Positions 35,106 through 44,806 of a DNA stretch of 64,000 nt are shown piece after piece (the first letter of the stretch is position 1; every line of letters starts with the position of its first letter). Origin of the DNA: Sphingomonas phyllosphaerae 5.2. GTDB lineage: Bacteria; Pseudomonadota; Alphaproteobacteria; Sphingomonadales; Sphingomonadaceae. Location of the stretch: contig NZ_ATTI01000001.1 in assembly GCF_000419605.1 (NCBI RefSeq), forward strand, positions 905,501-969,500. Direction: 5' to 3'. A program made the translations under genes and the position numbers. The notes below the pieces were generated by a model. It saw nothing but the letters and a program-made list of their open reading frames with translations, had not been told where the DNA came from and searched no databases.

Positions 35106-36131
35106 TTAAGGATCGAGCGACGCCAAATAGGCCGTGAGGTTCACGATGTCCGCATCGGTGAGCCGCGCTACCACCGGCTTCATCGCCACCGCGTTCTTGC
35201 CGTTGCGAGTGCCACTTTTGAAATCATACAGCTGGCGAGCCATAGCGGTTGGCGATCGACCCGCGATACTCGGAAATTCGGCGCCAGACCCTCTCATGTC
35301 TTGGCCGTGGCACGAGGCGCAGGGTAGTGTCCTTCCTCCGCCACCGCTCGTCGCCAGCGCCTTGCCTTTCTTGATGCTGCCAGCGGGTACATAGGCGATG
35401 AAGCCCGATGACGGATCTCGCAACAAGGTACGCTCGAAGCTTTGCGGCACTTCGATGATCCTGGTGCCGATCGGCTCCTTTGCGCCGCTCGGGTCGACCT
35501 TCTGTACGGCGTGCGCGGCGGGGTGGGTGACGGGCACGACGTCACCTTCGATTAGGTGAAGCCTCTTTACAGGCTTGATGGAGTGGAAATACTCGGAGGC
35601 TTGCCGCGCATCGTCGAGAGGCAGTGCTTTCGCGATGGCCACCATCTTGGCGAGCGGCGCACCGTTGATCGACGCGTGCCGATTGTCGTCTCTCATGTCG
35701 GCGAGCTGTTGCATCATATACTCGACCGGTAGGCCGCGAAGATCGCTGGTATCGGGCTTGCCCCCACCATCAATGAGGTGGCACTGGCCACAGGCATTAT
35801 AGGCGCCCTCTCTTCCGCTGATAACAGGCGGCGGCGGTGTCGGGTGACGCTCCGGGAACCAGTCGATCGTCGCCCGCTGCCCGTTGATCTGGGTGAACGT
35901 GAACGCCTGCTTGCTCCCGGGGACGTGGAACAACTTGCCCTCTTCCTTCTCGTCGTCCGGGATGCCGCGCGGATACGGCCACGCGGGCAAGTCCGTTCGT
36001 GCCAGCGCAGGCGGGGGATCGAACGTCGCCTTCTCGGCAGCGGACGCCTGATAGGCGCGGCACGCTATGAAGCCGGAGGCGAGGGCTGCGACGACCGAGC
36101 CGTTCAGCAAAGCGGATCTGAACGAGAACAT
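35106..36131 (-). CDS. Diheme cytochrome c
   Basis: 341 aa from the ATG at 36131, chosen because it starts a signal peptide (MFSFRSALLNGSVVAALASG ... ASAAEK); upstream in-frame codons give no better start. Two haem sites: CGQCH at residues 114-118 and CASCH at 271-275, the second inside a typical cytochrome c domain (PCASCHGQDMRGSG...FPSIAG, ARQLYDFKSGTRNG). The spacing and domains resemble c4-like proteins of periplasmic electron transfer. Distal Met candidates are MKPV and others in the second domain. No oxidase or dehydrogenase partner is adjacent. Confidence 0.9.
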   Translation of the reverse strand: MFSFRSALLNGSVVAALASGFIACRAYQASAAEKATFDPPPALARTDLPAWPYPRGIPDDEKEEGKLFHVPGSKQAFTFTQINGQRATIDWFPERHPTPPPPVISGREGAYNACGQCHLIDGGGKPDTSDLRGLPVEYMMQQLADMRDDNRHASINGAPLAKMVAIAKALPLDDARQASEYFHSIKPVKRLHLIEGDVVPVTHPAAHAVQKVDPSGAKEPIGTRIIEVPQSFERTLLRDPSSGFIAYVPAGSIKKGKALATSGGGGRTLPCASCHGQDMRGSGAEFPSIAGRSPTAMARQLYDFKSGTRNGKNAVAMKPVVARLTDADIVNLTAYLASLDP

Positions 36132-36541
36132 GAGATTTCGCCTTTGCTGTGTAACTGCCCGTCGAGAGCTGGAGACGCAGGGTCGCACGCCCGCGCATCA
36201 GACTAGCGATCTCGTTCCAGTGCGCATAGCCTGCCGCGCCCCTGCTGCATCGGCGCTGCAGCCCTCAATTATCCTCATCCTCGTCGTCTGGCGCATTGAG
36301 GAAGCCCTAGTCGCTCATCCAGTCGGCGAGCCGATCCGGCTAGTGCTGCGTCGACAGGCTCTCGTTGTGCACGCCTGATGTTGAGTCCGTGGCCACGGCA
36401 TCATGAATCGATGACAGTTCGCCTTGTCGCGAAGCGATCTCAAGCATGGACATGAACAAACGGCCGGATTTGGCAGGAGGGCAGGCCACCTCCGGTGACC
36501 GCCTTTGAGGCTCTTCCTGGCAGTGTGACGACAGAGCCAAA
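36132..36541. other. Stretch between cytochrome c and monooxygenase genes
   Basis: About 410 bp between two minus-strand genes. No convincing gene; likely the cytochrome promoter region plus unassigned sequence. Confidence 0.4.
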
Positions 36542-36841
36542 TCAATCTGCGACGTCGATGGCAAGCGTCTTGATGATGAGCGGTCGCGCTGCCGCGAGGT
36601 CGCGCGCGGCCAAGCCAAACGCCTTGAAGTGATCCGAAGCCATGTGGGCCGCAACGGCGGCATCATCGACATAGAGCTCATTGAAGAAGTAGCGCTGTTC
36701 GCCTTCGGTTTCGCGCCACAGGTCATAGTGCAGCACGCCAGCTTCAGCGCGTGAAGCGGCGACGCAGACCCTGGCCGCTTCGACGAAGGCGTCTTCCTGT
36801 CCCGGCTTCGCCGATACGAACGCAACTACCTTCACCGACAT
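36542..36841 (-). CDS. Antibiotic-biosynthesis-monooxygenase (ABM) domain protein
   Basis: 99 aa from the ATG at 36841; the frame is open much further upstream, but that extension crosses an intergenic repeat and has no homology. The ABM ferredoxin-like fold is shown by VKVVAFVSAKPGQEDAFVEAA, GVLHYDLWRE and QRYFFNELYVDDAAVAAHMASDHFKAF. Family members include YgiN-like quinol monooxygenases, and small cofactor-free oxygenases usually act as dimers. The reaction here is unknown. Confidence 0.87.
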   Translation of the reverse strand: MSVKVVAFVSAKPGQEDAFVEAARVCVAASRAEAGVLHYDLWRETEGEQRYFFNELYVDDAAVAAHMASDHFKAFGLAARDLAAARPLIIKTLAIDVAD

Positions 36842-37406
36842 CGTCAATCTCCCAATCCAAGATTGCTGAGTGGACACATTCGGTGACGACATCAACCCGG
36901 CCCGATCGGTGTGAGAGCCATTTGGTGTCTGGTGGACTTGCAGCAGCATGAATGGACCACCGCTTCGGGAAAAAGCCGATGGTGCCTCGAACGACCGAAA
37001 GTGGGTCCTAACGGCTTTAAGCCACGGGCCTCGTTCGGCGATGTCCACCTGTAAGGCATGCTGACAAGCAGTTTGTTGCGGACCATTAGTTCCTTTCCGA
37101 TCGACCCGCTGACCGCCATCCTTGCTGATAAAAGAAGCTGATCGTTCAGGAGAAGAGCCGGATCGAACGAGGGATTTCGTTGGATCCATGCCGTCGCTAG
37201 TGGATTGCTCGGACCGGTGTTCCCCGAAGGACAGCGGTTCCGTTAGTCGTCCACAATCATAATCAGCGATCCCTGCGCCAACCGGCATGGACGAGGTTTC
37301 CATATCCCCCTGCGATAGTAGAGATTTCTTGAGGCAGGATCGCCTTGACGGCATCATCAGCCTCACCAGGCAACAGGGATCGTGCCTGCAAACGGGGATA
37401 GGGAAG
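36842..37406. other. Intergenic stretch upstream of the TonB receptor
   Basis: About 565 bp between divergent genes, with a dispersed repeat at 36948-37007. It must hold both promoters. No gene recognised. Confidence 0.45.
36948..37007 (+). repeat. 60-bp dispersed two-half repeat, copy 7
   Basis: Starts atgaatggaccaccgcttcg and ends cgaacgaccgaaagtgggtc. Confidence 0.6.
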
Positions 37407-40271
37407 ATGATGAAGTCACCATTGCGCCTGCGAGCGCGCCTGCTCGCGACTTCGCTGCTGATCGCAACCACGGCTCCGCTTACCGCCGCCGCGCAAGACG
37501 TGCGGCAGGCTAGCGGAGACGAAGCAGCGGGAGACGGGGAAGTGGTCGTCACCGGTTCGCGGATCGCGCGACCGGACCTGAGCGCCAGCACGCCGGTGCA
37601 GGTCATCTCGACCGAAGCGATCCAGCGCACTGGCGCCGCCAACATCCAGGACGTGCTGGCCGAGCTACCCGCGGTAGGACAGAACATCAGCCGCACCAGC
37701 ACCAACTTCTCCACCACCGGGAACGGTGTGGCGAGCGTCAACCTGCGCAATCTCGGCTCGTCGCGCACCCTGGTTCTCGTAAACGGTCGTCGCTTCGTTG
37801 CCGGGATACCCGGCACCTCGGTCGTCGACCTGAATACCATTCCGACGGATCTCATCCGCCAGGTCGAGGTCGTGACCGGCGGCGCGTCTGCCGTGTATGG
37901 CTCGGAGGCCATCGCCGGCGTGGTAAACTTCATCCTGGACGATACGTTTGAAGGGCTGCGACTGCACGGCCAGAACACGGTTTCCGATAAGGGCGACACG
38001 CCGCGCTACCTTCTGTCGGGCGTTGCAGGCACATCGTTTGCCGGCGGCCGCGGCCACCTGGTGGTCAGCGGAAGCTTCGACGACGATCGCGGACTGCGCT
38101 CCCGCAATCGTTCGTTCTCGGCCACGGACATTCCCAACCGCAGCTCTTACGGAGCGCAAGGCCTCTTCAGCGTCGACGGGCGCTTCGCACCCGGCGCCAA
38201 CAGCTTCACTTTCGATCCCGCCAATCAGCTCAAGAACTATCAGAGCGCAAACGTAGACGGCTATAACCGGAACGCGGATCGCTACCTCAGCGTGCCCGTA
38301 CGGCGATATCTTGGATCGGCGATGGCGCACTTCGAGGTGTCGCAGGCTTTTGTGCCGTACGTGGAGGGTCAGTATGCCCGCACCAAGTCGAGCAACGGGC
38401 TCGAGGCGCAGGCGGTTGCAGATCCCGATCTCGCCTTTCTCGACGGCTCGCCGTTCGGCGGGATCCCGATCACCAACCCGTTTATCCCCCAGGCCATTCG
38501 CGACCGGATGATCGCAACGGGAGCTAACACGCTCGCCTTCCGCCGCCGCTCGAACGACATCTTCAATCGAAGCAACCGGAACGAGCGCGAGACCTGGCGG
38601 GTCGTCGCCGGCGCGCGCGGCGAGCTTGGTGGGGGAGTGCGCTATGACGCCTACTATACGCACGGAGAAACCTCCGACCGCACCGCCTCCGGCACGGTCT
38701 TTGGACCCAACTATGCGAACGCGCTCAACGCCGTAGCCGGACCAAATGGGCCAGTCTGCGCGATCAACGCCGACGCGATCGGAAGCAACGACGATCCGAG
38801 CTGCGCCCCGATCAACATATTCGGCTTCAACACCGTGTCGGCGGCAGCTGCGGCCTACGTCACTCGCAATGGCCAGCTGTCGACATACCAGGCGCGGGTA
38901 AAGCAGGACGTCGCCGCGGCGACGCTTTCCGGTGACCTCTTCCGGCTGCCCGGCGGACCGCTTGGGGTCGCCATTGGTGGTGAGTATCGGCGCGAGAGCA
39001 GCAACGAGGATTTTGACGAGGCGACTAATCTCGGCCAGACGCTAGGTAACCAGCTGAGCGACACCCGGGGCAAGTTCGACGTTGGAGAGGTTTACGCCGA
39101 GGTCGTCGCACCGATCCTGGCGGATCGACCGTTCTTCCATGCGCTCACCTTTGAGGGGGCGGTTCGCTACGCGAACTACTCGACCGTTGGCAGCGTCTGG
39201 AGCTGGAAGGCGGGTGGCGACTGGGCACCGATCCGAGACCTGCGCTTCCGCGGCGTCTACTCCGAAGCGACGCGCGCACCCAACATCGGCGAGCTCTTCT
39301 CTGCGCAGAGCCAGACTTTCCCCTCGGTAATCGATCCTTGCGATCAGCGGCAGGGAGAGGGTGACGGCGCCCCACTGAGCCTCGGCACGTTATCTGCCGC
39401 TTGTGCCGCTATCCCCGCGATCGCACGCGCCGCAGCATCCGGCGGCTTCGCTTACTCGACGGCGCAGCTCCAGAACATCGATGGCTTTCTGGGTGGTAAT
39501 CCCGCTTTGCGCGAGGAGGTGGCAAAGACCCTTACCTTGGGCGCGGTTGCCACGCCGCGCTTCTTGCCCGGCTTCAGTCTCACGGTGGATTATTACCGCA
39601 TCCGGGTGGAAAATGCGATCGGGATCATCGGGCAACAGACCTCGCTGGACGAATGCTTCACCGGCTCCGGGGACGCGATCTTCTGCGGCAACGTGACCCG
39701 TGACGCCAACGGTTTCGTCACCAGCGTCGACGCGCTCAACCTGAACACCGGTTCCTTCCTCGTTTCCGGCATCGACACCGCACTCCGCTACGGTCGCGAC
39801 CTGCTCGGTGGGCGGGTCGACGTCGATGCCCGCTGGACGCATCTGCTCGACCAGGAGCAGACATCGTTCCCCGGCGGCCCAACGCAAAAGGAAGTTGGCC
39901 AGCTCGATTGCTACAGCTGCGGTCGCCTTGGCACCGGCTTCCGCGATAAGGTCAATGCCTCGGTCACGGCGGCGAGAGATCGCATCTCGCTGAACTGGCG
40001 CGTCACCTATCTCTCCCCGGTAGTCGACGACCTGACAAAGGATGTGCCGATCCGCACCAAGGCCTTCTGGTACCATGACGCGCAGCTGCGCTTCGGACTG
40101 GACGATCAGCAGCGCTCCGCCTTCTATCTCGGTGTCGACAATGTCTTCGATAAAAAGCCGCCGGTGTTCGGCGACACGAACCTCGTGACCTTCCCGGGCA
40201 CGCAGACCTCGGCGAACACCTATGACCTCTACGGCCGGCTGCTCTACGCCGGTTTTGACGTGCGTTTCTAA
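37407..40271 (+). CDS. TonB-dependent receptor (oligosaccharide/peptide type)
   Basis: 954 aa from the ATG at 37407 (a second ATG follows directly; ribosome site gggataggga). Signal peptide to about residue 30 (TTAPLTAAAQD). TonB box-like GEVVVTGSRIAR, plug (TPVQVISTEAIQRTGAANIQDVLAELPAVG, LRNLGSSRTLVLVNGRRF, VEVVTGGASAVYGSEAIAGVVNFIL) and a long barrel ending LYAGFDVRF. The plug features and two Cys-rich loops resemble the CirA/large sphingomonad family that takes up oligosaccharides, peptides or siderophores. The neighbouring M19-type peptidase could process a peptide ligand, but they are convergent. Confidence 0.93.
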   Translation: MMKSPLRLRARLLATSLLIATTAPLTAAAQDVRQASGDEAAGDGEVVVTGSRIARPDLSASTPVQVISTEAIQRTGAANIQDVLAELPAVGQNISRTSTNFSTTGNGVASVNLRNLGSSRTLVLVNGRRFVAGIPGTSVVDLNTIPTDLIRQVEVVTGGASAVYGSEAIAGVVNFILDDTFEGLRLHGQNTVSDKGDTPRYLLSGVAGTSFAGGRGHLVVSGSFDDDRGLRSRNRSFSATDIPNRSSYGAQGLFSVDGRFAPGANSFTFDPANQLKNYQSANVDGYNRNADRYLSVPVRRYLGSAMAHFEVSQAFVPYVEGQYARTKSSNGLEAQAVADPDLAFLDGSPFGGIPITNPFIPQAIRDRMIATGANTLAFRRRSNDIFNRSNRNERETWRVVAGARGELGGGVRYDAYYTHGETSDRTASGTVFGPNYANALNAVAGPNGPVCAINADAIGSNDDPSCAPINIFGFNTVSAAAAAYVTRNGQLSTYQARVKQDVAAATLSGDLFRLPGGPLGVAIGGEYRRESSNEDFDEATNLGQTLGNQLSDTRGKFDVGEVYAEVVAPILADRPFFHALTFEGAVRYANYSTVGSVWSWKAGGDWAPIRDLRFRGVYSEATRAPNIGELFSAQSQTFPSVIDPCDQRQGEGDGAPLSLGTLSAACAAIPAIARAAASGGFAYSTAQLQNIDGFLGGNPALREEVAKTLTLGAVATPRFLPGFSLTVDYYRIRVENAIGIIGQQTSLDECFTGSGDAIFCGNVTRDANGFVTSVDALNLNTGSFLVSGIDTALRYGRDLLGGRVDVDARWTHLLDQEQTSFPGGPTQKEVGQLDCYSCGRLGTGFRDKVNASVTAARDRISLNWRVTYLSPVVDDLTKDVPIRTKAFWYHDAQLRFGLDDQQRSAFYLGVDNVFDKKPPVFGDTNLVTFPGTQTSANTYDLYGRLLYAGFDVRF

Positions 40272-40277
40272 AACTGA

Positions 40278-40304
40278 GGCGGGGTCGCGACCGGCGGCCC
40301 CGCC
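40278..40304. terminator. Bidirectional hairpin between convergent genes
   Basis: GGCGGGG pairs with CCCCGCC around a 13-base loop, 7 bp after the TonB receptor stop and 6 bp before the end of the convergent peptidase gene. No long T-run on either side. Confidence 0.45.
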
Positions 40305-40309
40305 ATGCT

Positions 40310-41416
40310 TCAACCGAGCACGTCAGTCAGCACCCGGCGCCAATTTCCGCCCATGATGCGCTCAATCTCGCCGCTACGAAAGCCGGACCGCTCGAGCGTG
40401 GCCGCAATGCGTTCCATACGGTGAATGTTGTTGAACTCCGGTATGACCACATGCTGAGGTGTCCAGGCAAAGCCGGGTACGCCGCGGCGGTCCATCGCCC
40501 TCCACCAGTCCAGGTAATTCTTCACGCCCGCCGCATTGTCGTTGCCGAGCTTCACGAGCTTGGCTTCGCCGTCCATCGGGAAGTCGTTGGCGATCCCCAC
40601 CGCATCAATCCCGCCTACGTTGATGACGTGGCGCAGTTGCGCCACGTAATGCTGTGGCGTGGGAACAGGGTCGCGCGTGAGCCAGAAGCTCATCATGAAG
40701 ACGCCCATCATTCCACCCCTGTTGGCGATGGCGCGGATCACCTCGTCGGGCGCAGCTCGCGGGTGATCGACAAGCGCGCGCGCTGCGCCGTGCGACAGAA
40801 CGATGGGCGTGCGGCTGAGCCGGGCCGCGTCGAGCATCGTGGCGACAGAGCCGTGCGATACATCAGGCAGGAGCTTGAGGCGGTTCATCTCGCCCAGACC
40901 TTCGATGCCAAGCCGGCTAAGGCCACGCTGAGTCGGTTCAATGGCGCCGCCCGCAAACGGCGTGTTGTTATGGTGAGTGAATTGGATCACCCGCAGGCCC
41001 TTGGCATGAAAGCGTGCCAGCCTGGTCAAATCGTCACCGACCATCTCGGTGGATTGAAACTGTAGGAAGGTTGCGCAGCCTGGCCGTCGCCCGATGTCGC
41101 TTCCACGTAGCGCCAAATAGGCGACCTTGCTTGAGGCCAGTCGCGCGACAGCGGCGTCGATCGCGGGATCATTCGCCTCGAAACCCCGAAGGTAGGTAGG
41201 CTCACCTGAAGGACCCGCGACGGTCTGGATCTTCGAGATATCCACGATCATCGCGTCCAGCCCAGCAGCGGGAATCTGCGCCATGTCGTCAGGCAGAAAG
41301 CTCAAACCGTCGATCCAGGGGACGCTACGCTGCCTTGCTGGCGCAACGCTCAGCGGCACCGCAAGTGCGCCTGCCAGGAACGAACGGCGATCGGTATGCA
41401 AAGCTACTTCTCCCAT
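40310..41416 (-). CDS. Membrane-dipeptidase-like (M19) protein with Tat signal
   Basis: 368 aa from the ATG at 41416; the longer in-frame start 7 codons upstream is less likely. Tat-type signal DRRSFLAGALAVPLSVAPA. The renal-dipeptidase fold is indicated by VIQFTHHNNTPFAGG, MNRLKLLPDVSHGSVATMLDAARLSRTPIVLSHGAARALVDHPR and a C-terminal IAATLERSGFRSGEIERIMGGNWRRVL. Known M19 enzymes hydrolyse dipeptides with two zinc ions. Here the N-terminal HxD metal pair (normally DGHND) is replaced by IDGLSF, so the metal site differs. Exported to the periplasm by the twin-arginine route. Confidence 0.85.
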   Translation of the reverse strand: MGEVALHTDRRSFLAGALAVPLSVAPARQRSVPWIDGLSFLPDDMAQIPAAGLDAMIVDISKIQTVAGPSGEPTYLRGFEANDPAIDAAVARLASSKVAYLALRGSDIGRRPGCATFLQFQSTEMVGDDLTRLARFHAKGLRVIQFTHHNNTPFAGGAIEPTQRGLSRLGIEGLGEMNRLKLLPDVSHGSVATMLDAARLSRTPIVLSHGAARALVDHPRAAPDEVIRAIANRGGMMGVFMMSFWLTRDPVPTPQHYVAQLRHVINVGGIDAVGIANDFPMDGEAKLVKLGNDNAAGVKNYLDWWRAMDRRGVPGFAWTPQHVVIPEFNNIHRMERIAATLERSGFRSGEIERIMGGNWRRVLTDVLG

Positions 41417-41524
41417 GCCAGATGCACGTCGAAACAAAAATGTGGCAGCTTTTGGTCGAACTATCAGCCCTTCCTTGCATGCAGAGTTTTCGAATTAGCA
41501 AGAGCGGAGGGGCAGGCGGATCAT

Positions 41525-42100
41525 TCACCAGGACCAGCTTACAATCAGGCACGTGGTTGCCGCGAACGTCGCGGCCGTCGTGATCCAGCCGAGTATGTTG
41601 ATGATCATGCCGTTGCGCCGCTCGCCCATCATCTGGCGGTCGTTGGTCATGAGCATCATCATGAGGAGGAGAGGCGGCACGGAGAAGCCTTGGACGATCC
41701 CCGAGACGACCAACGCACGCATGGGGTTGAACCCCAGGAAGTTCGCGCCGGCGGCAACGATGGTGACGATCGGGATGACGCCGTAAAATAGCTTCGCCTC
41801 GCTGACCCTGTGGTGCAGGCTTCCCTTCTTCCCCAAGCCCTGCACCAGCGGCTCCAGTGCCTGTGCCGCTTGAGCGGCGCTATCGATCTGTGTCGCGCCC
41901 TGCGGATTGAGCGTGGTCGCTGTGGACAGGATGATGAAGTAGAGGATGATATTGGCGAAGATAATGCCGATCATCACGTCTCGCCGCGCGAGCTCAGCTC
42001 GCCCTGCGGCGCTGACGCGTGGTGACCTTGCCCTCGTCGATTTGCTCCTCGACCCGGCCGCGCGTACCCTCCCACGGCAGCTGTGCGAGGATGAACGGAT
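41525..42100 (-). pseudogene. Decayed NRAMP-family metal transporter (C-terminal part)
   Basis: The C-terminal helices of an NRAMP-type divalent-metal transporter are recognisable: ELARRDVMIGIIFANIILYFIIL, TATTLNPQGATQIDSAAQAAQALEPL and AKLFYGVIPIVTIVAAGANFLGFNPMRALVVSG. Two lesions are visible. Between ALEPL and GLGKKG about 35 residues, normally a full membrane helix (GIIGTGLLAIPVLAGSAAY in relatives), are missing. Upstream, the expected RVEEQIDEGKVTTRQRRRAS linker is in another frame, ending in a stop just before AELARRD, so there is a frameshift near 42000. The 5' half is gone at the IS91-type element. Confidence 0.65.
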
Positions 42101-42444
42101 GTCCTGTTTCGGGCAGCGGCTGAGGAGCTCTGAATTTCCGCTTGTGTGAAGGAAATCAGGCACCGGCAGGTGTATGATTTCCTCCAAAGCAGGAAGCCGC
42201 GGGCCACGGGCGATGACCTATGGGGTTTTCGGGTTTTGGTCCGGTGCGGGGCATGCGCGACGGTCGTCGGGACGCTCGACAGCGGGAGGCAGGACGGCTT
42301 CCACGGGCTGTATCCGGCTTTGATGCTGGTCAGGACCGGGGCATGCGATGGATGTCGGCGGGGTAGATGACACCGCCGGCGCGAGCGGCATCCTTGCCGG
42401 AAGCGCAGGTGTTGCGCGGCGGGATATGTTCGGGCCATGCCGGG

Positions 42445-43638
42445 TCATGGCGGGGTGGTCCCGGTCGGGTTGATACCCGGCGGTGGGGCGCGTGGCTGTC
42501 GCCAACGCTCGAAGGTTTCGATGACGAGCATGCGCCCGCCACAGCACGGGCATGGCGGACGGGTGTCTTCCGGCTCCACGGCCGGTGCCTCGACGGCGGC
42601 TGGCGCAACGCCGAGCAGTTCGCGGGCACGTTCGAGATGCGCCTTGCGGGTGGCGCCGGCGAGCAGGCCGTAGTGGCGGATGCGGTGGAAGCCCTTCGGC
42701 AGGACGTGGAGCAGAAACCGGCGGATGAACTCGTCGGCGGCAAGAGTCATGACCTGTTGCCGGTCGGCGCCGTTGCAGCGATAGTCCTTGTAGCGGAAGG
42801 TGACGCCGGTCTGGTCGAAGCGCAGGAGGCGGCTGTTCGAGATCGCGACCCGATGGGTGTAGCGCGACAGATAGGCGAGCACCGTCTCGGGTCCGGCGAA
42901 CGGTGGCTTGGCGTAGACCACCCAACGCTTCTTCCTGACCGGTGCCAGGTGACGCAGGAACCCACGCCGGTCGGTGAGGTGGGTCATACCGCCGTAGAAC
43001 GCGAGCCGCCCGGCCTCGTGCAGCGCCGTCAGCTTGGTCAGGAACAGGCGACGAAACAGCTTGCCGAGCACGCGCACCGGCAGCAGGAACGCCGGGCGTG
43101 ACGACACCCAGCGGCTGCCGTCCGACGACAATCCCCCGCCCGGCACGATCATGTGAATGTGCGGGTGGTGGGTCATCGCCGAGCCCCAGGTATGGAGCAC
43201 CGCAGTGATGCCGATGCGGGCGCCAAGGTGTTTGGGGTCCGCCGCGATGGTTGTCATCGTCTCGGACGCCGCCTGGAACAGCAGCCCGTACACCGCCGCC
43301 TTGTTCTGGAGCGCGATGGCGGCGACCTCGGCCGGCAGCGTGAAGACGACGTGAAAATAGCCGACCGGCAGCAGGTCGGCCTCGCGCTCGGCAAGCCACG
43401 TGCGCGCGGCCGCGCCCTGGCACCGCGGGCAGTGCCGGTTGCGGCAGGAGTTATACGCGACCCGCCAGTGGCCACAGTCGGTGCAGGCCTCGACATGCCC
43501 GCCCATGACGGCGGTCCGGCAATGTTCTATCGCCGACATGACCTTGAGCTGGTCCAGGCTCAGATGCCCGGCATGAGCCGTTCGGTATGCAGGGCCTGCG
43601 CTGCGGAAGATGTCGGCGACCTCGAGCGAGGAGCGCAC
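42445..43638 (-). CDS. IS91-family transposase
   Basis: 397 aa. N-terminal zinc-binding region with CRTAVMGGHVEACTDCGHWRVAYNSCRNRHCPRCQG (four-Cys pattern), then the HUH-type catalytic domain (THHPHIHMIVPGGG) and the conserved Tyr region in ETVLAYLSRYTHRVAISNSRLL, with a C-terminal Cys cluster (PCPCCGGRM). It is a Y2/Y1 HUH replicase acting by rolling-circle transposition. Downstream of the integrase gene, same strand. Confidence 0.93.
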   Translation of the reverse strand: MRSSLEVADIFRSAGPAYRTAHAGHLSLDQLKVMSAIEHCRTAVMGGHVEACTDCGHWRVAYNSCRNRHCPRCQGAAARTWLAEREADLLPVGYFHVVFTLPAEVAAIALQNKAAVYGLLFQAASETMTTIAADPKHLGARIGITAVLHTWGSAMTHHPHIHMIVPGGGLSSDGSRWVSSRPAFLLPVRVLGKLFRRLFLTKLTALHEAGRLAFYGGMTHLTDRRGFLRHLAPVRKKRWVVYAKPPFAGPETVLAYLSRYTHRVAISNSRLLRFDQTGVTFRYKDYRCNGADRQQVMTLAADEFIRRFLLHVLPKGFHRIRHYGLLAGATRKAHLERARELLGVAPAAVEAPAVEPEDTRPPCPCCGGRMLVIETFERWRQPRAPPPGINPTGTTPP

Positions 43639-43645
43639 CGTGGGG

Positions 43646-44551
43646 TCACCCGGCGGGCGTCTTGCCCTCCATCAGCGCCATCAACTGGTCGAGCGGACCG
43701 GTGACCGCGCGGATCGTGCGTGTCGCGACCTTGGTGTAGAGCGCGGTGGTCTCGAGCTTGCTGTGTCCGAGCAGCACCTGGATGACGCGGATGTCGACGT
43801 CCTGCTCCAGCAGATGCGTCGCGAAGCTGTGCCGCAGCGTGTGGGGGCTGACCCGCTTGCGGATGCCCGCGGCCTCGGCCGCCTCGCAGACGGCGCGGTG
43901 CAACTGCCTGGTCGAGATCGGGTCGGTGTAGCTGCGGCCGGGGAACAGCCAGCCGTGCGGCAGCAGGACGCTACGCCGCTTGCCCTCGCGCCACCACAGC
44001 CGCAGCAGCTCGAGCAGTTGCGGCGAGAGCATGGCGTTGCGGTCCTTGCGTCCTTTGCCCTCCTCGATGCGGATGAGCATGCGCCTGCTGTCGATGTCGT
44101 CAGCCTTGAGGTGCGCGACCTCGGCCACGCGCAAGCCGGCGCCATATGCCACGCCGAGCGCGGCCCGGTACTTGATGCTCGGTGCCGCCTCGAGCAGCCG
44201 TGCCACTTCCTCGACGCTCAGCACGTCGGGCAGCTTCCGGGGGCGAGGCGCCAGGACCAGCTTGCGCGACAGGTCGGGACGGTCGAGCGTCACTCCGAAG
44301 AGGAAACGCAGCGCCGACACCGTGGCGCCGATGACGGACTCCCCGACACCGTGCTCGCGCTGGTACAACTGAAAGCGCCGCACGTCCTCCGCCGTTGCGG
44401 TGTCGGGCGAACGGTCCAGAAAGGCTGCGAAGGCGCGAACGTGACGGACGTAGTCGTGCTGGGTCCGCGCCCGCATCGAGCGCATCGCCATGTCATCGAG
44501 CATCCGCTGACGCAGCGGCGTGAGGGGTCGTTTGGTCCGTAAGGTTGCCAT
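43646..44551 (-). CDS. Tyrosine recombinase accompanying IS91 (XerC/D-like)
   Basis: 301 aa from the ATG at 44551 (ribosome site gaggaactcccc); an upstream in-frame ATG would add 19 residues without homology. N-terminal SAM-like core-binding domain (TQHDYVRHVRAFAAFLDRSP), catalytic domain with Arg in YGAGLRVAEVAHL, HTLRHSFATHLLE, LLGHSKLETTALYTKV: the R-H-x-x-R-H-Y set is complete. Such integrases sit next to IS91 transposases and probably help insertion or resolution. Confidence 0.92.
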   Translation of the reverse strand: MATLRTKRPLTPLRQRMLDDMAMRSMRARTQHDYVRHVRAFAAFLDRSPDTATAEDVRRFQLYQREHGVGESVIGATVSALRFLFGVTLDRPDLSRKLVLAPRPRKLPDVLSVEEVARLLEAAPSIKYRAALGVAYGAGLRVAEVAHLKADDIDSRRMLIRIEEGKGRKDRNAMLSPQLLELLRLWWREGKRRSVLLPHGWLFPGRSYTDPISTRQLHRAVCEAAEAAGIRKRVSPHTLRHSFATHLLEQDVDIRVIQVLLGHSKLETTALYTKVATRTIRAVTGPLDQLMALMEGKTPAG

Positions 44552-44806
44552 GGGGAGTTCCTCTTGCTGAAGGAACTCCATCGTCTGCCGCCGTCGCCGG
44601 GCAGCCAAACCTCAGCACAGGCGCGCTACTTCACCGCCGGTACCACTGCCGCGCAGCGGCTTCGTGCAGTGGGTCGGTCGAGACAGCTGAGTGTCCGCCG
44701 TTGAGTCGCCCCCGCGAAGCTGACGGCAGGCTAACGCGCGATCAGGACGTTCAGATCGCCAGTCACGCACCCGCTCTGTCGCTTGCGTCCGTCGCCGGGG
44801 CGGCAG

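Larger units (their letters stand above)
42190..44640 (-). mobile_element. IS91-type element with its own integrase
   Basis: Contains an IS91-family transposase and, upstream on the same strand, a tyrosine recombinase, the usual pairing for this IS91 subgroup. The stop of the integrase gene and the transposase start are 7 bp apart. The element interrupts the NRAMP gene at one side and borders an HxlR remnant on the other. IS91 elements move by rolling circle and leave no target duplication, so exact ends cannot be set; limits are approximate. Confidence 0.65.

Noticed and set aside
36842..37999. N-terminal extension of the ABM-domain frame to 485 aa
   Set aside because: Runs through intergenic DNA and a dispersed repeat and antisense to the TonB receptor; the 99-aa domain with its own start is sufficient.
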